Positions 63,820 to 64,000 of a stretch of 64,000 nt of DNA are shown one piece after another. The stretch comes from Cytobacillus depressus (lineage in GTDB: Bacteria > Bacillota > Bacilli > Bacillales > Cytobacillaceae). Each line of letters begins with the position of its first letter. Position 1 is the first letter of the stretch. Where the stretch lies: assembly GCF_008923245.1 (NCBI RefSeq), contig NZ_WBOS01000016.1, positions 1-64,000 of the forward strand, given 5' to 3'. The notes under the pieces are model-generated. The model searched no databases, had not been told where the DNA came from, and saw only the letters and a program-made list of their open reading frames with translations. The position numbers and the translations under genes were made by a program.

Positions 63820-63975
63820 AATGCGGAAAAGGCGATAACGGACAGTTTAGAGAGTTCCGAAGGCGAAGTAGCCGTTATATGGCCGATAACTAACAGGATG
63901 AGGAAATTCCTTAGTTAAAGTGTCCTTTCATCTGATAGATAACGGACACTTCGTTCGAATCTTTAAGATATTTTG
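63820..63975. repeat. 52-bp-type array F, about three degenerate copies
   Basis: GATAAC recurs at 63834, 63885 and 63938, spacing 51 and 53 (sum 104, twice 52). CGGACA is at 63839 and 63943 and GTGTCC at 63920. It is related to array D but eroded. Confidence 0.7.
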
Positions 63976-64000
63976 TACTCAAACTCATCCCCGATACTAA

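Noticed and set aside
1..64000. tRNA, rRNA or prophage genes
   Set aside because: I found no tRNA-like cloverleaf, rRNA stretch, integrase or phage structural gene anywhere in the window.

Overview
The window looks like a chromosomal segment of a Bacillus-type organism (Firmicutes, Bacillaceae, low GC). The gene products match families typical of Bacillus: a dppABCDE-ykfABCD operon in the B. subtilis order, a sigV-rsiV-oatA set, niaP, guaC, hutU-hutI, a YtrA-type regulator with its ABC transporter, a PerR box before a dps gene, G-rich Shine-Dalgarno sites and frequent GTG/TTG starts. I see no rRNA, tRNA, prophage, insertion-sequence transposase or CRISPR locus.

Layout. 1-9.1 kb: a 52-bp tandem array, an unrecognised gene, mgtE, a RodA/FtsW protein, a TauE/SafE permease, a DedA protein, dps behind a perfect PerR box, a VC0807-type membrane protein, an EamA transporter and a flavin-reductase-fold protein. 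9.2-19.8 kb (minus strand): a ten-gene peptide and muropeptide recycling operon, dppA-B-C-D-E-ykfA-B-C-D plus a beta-lactamase-like serine hydrolase. 20-25.8 kb: a DUF3870-type protein, an alanyl-tRNA editing hydrolase, D-serine dehydratase, a small membrane protein, and a cysteine-synthase-like enzyme divergent from an XRE-cupin regulator. 26-30.4 kb: hutU-hutI and a YjiH-type transporter. 31-36 kb: a lipoprotein, then oatA, rsiV and sigV for lysozyme resistance. 36-45.3 kb: an AraC-type regulator, a histidine phosphatase flanked by a 171-bp direct repeat, a YmaF protein, a chemoreceptor, an M20 amidohydrolase, an M23 cell-wall hydrolase and an eleven-copy 52-bp array. 45.3-52.6 kb: an Asp/Glu-type racemase, a C39-like peptidase, an AsnO-type amidotransferase, a MurE-like ligase and an ATP-grasp ligase. 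53-64 kb: two MFS transporters (one NiaP), guaC, a DUF4003-type protein, an LTA-synthase-like enzyme and a GntR-ABC operon.

Shared themes are cell-wall and D-amino-acid metabolism: murein peptide uptake and breakdown, D-serine degradation, racemisation, O-acetylation of peptidoglycan, LTA-type synthesis, and a possible new amide or peptide ligase cassette.

Two observations stand out. First, seven intergenic sites carry tandem arrays of different sequence that keep essentially the same 52-bp period. Five of them also keep the same inner geometry (inverted-repeat arms bounding a 37-bp block plus a 15-bp linker), with paired base changes in the arms. Second, the ATP-grasp ligase, MurE-like ligase and AsnO-type enzyme at 47.6-52.6 kb resemble a split cyanophycin-synthetase-type system with an amidotransferase, and the MurE-like protein lacks the normal diaminopimelate motif. 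All functions are inferred by reading the sequence; no database search was run.
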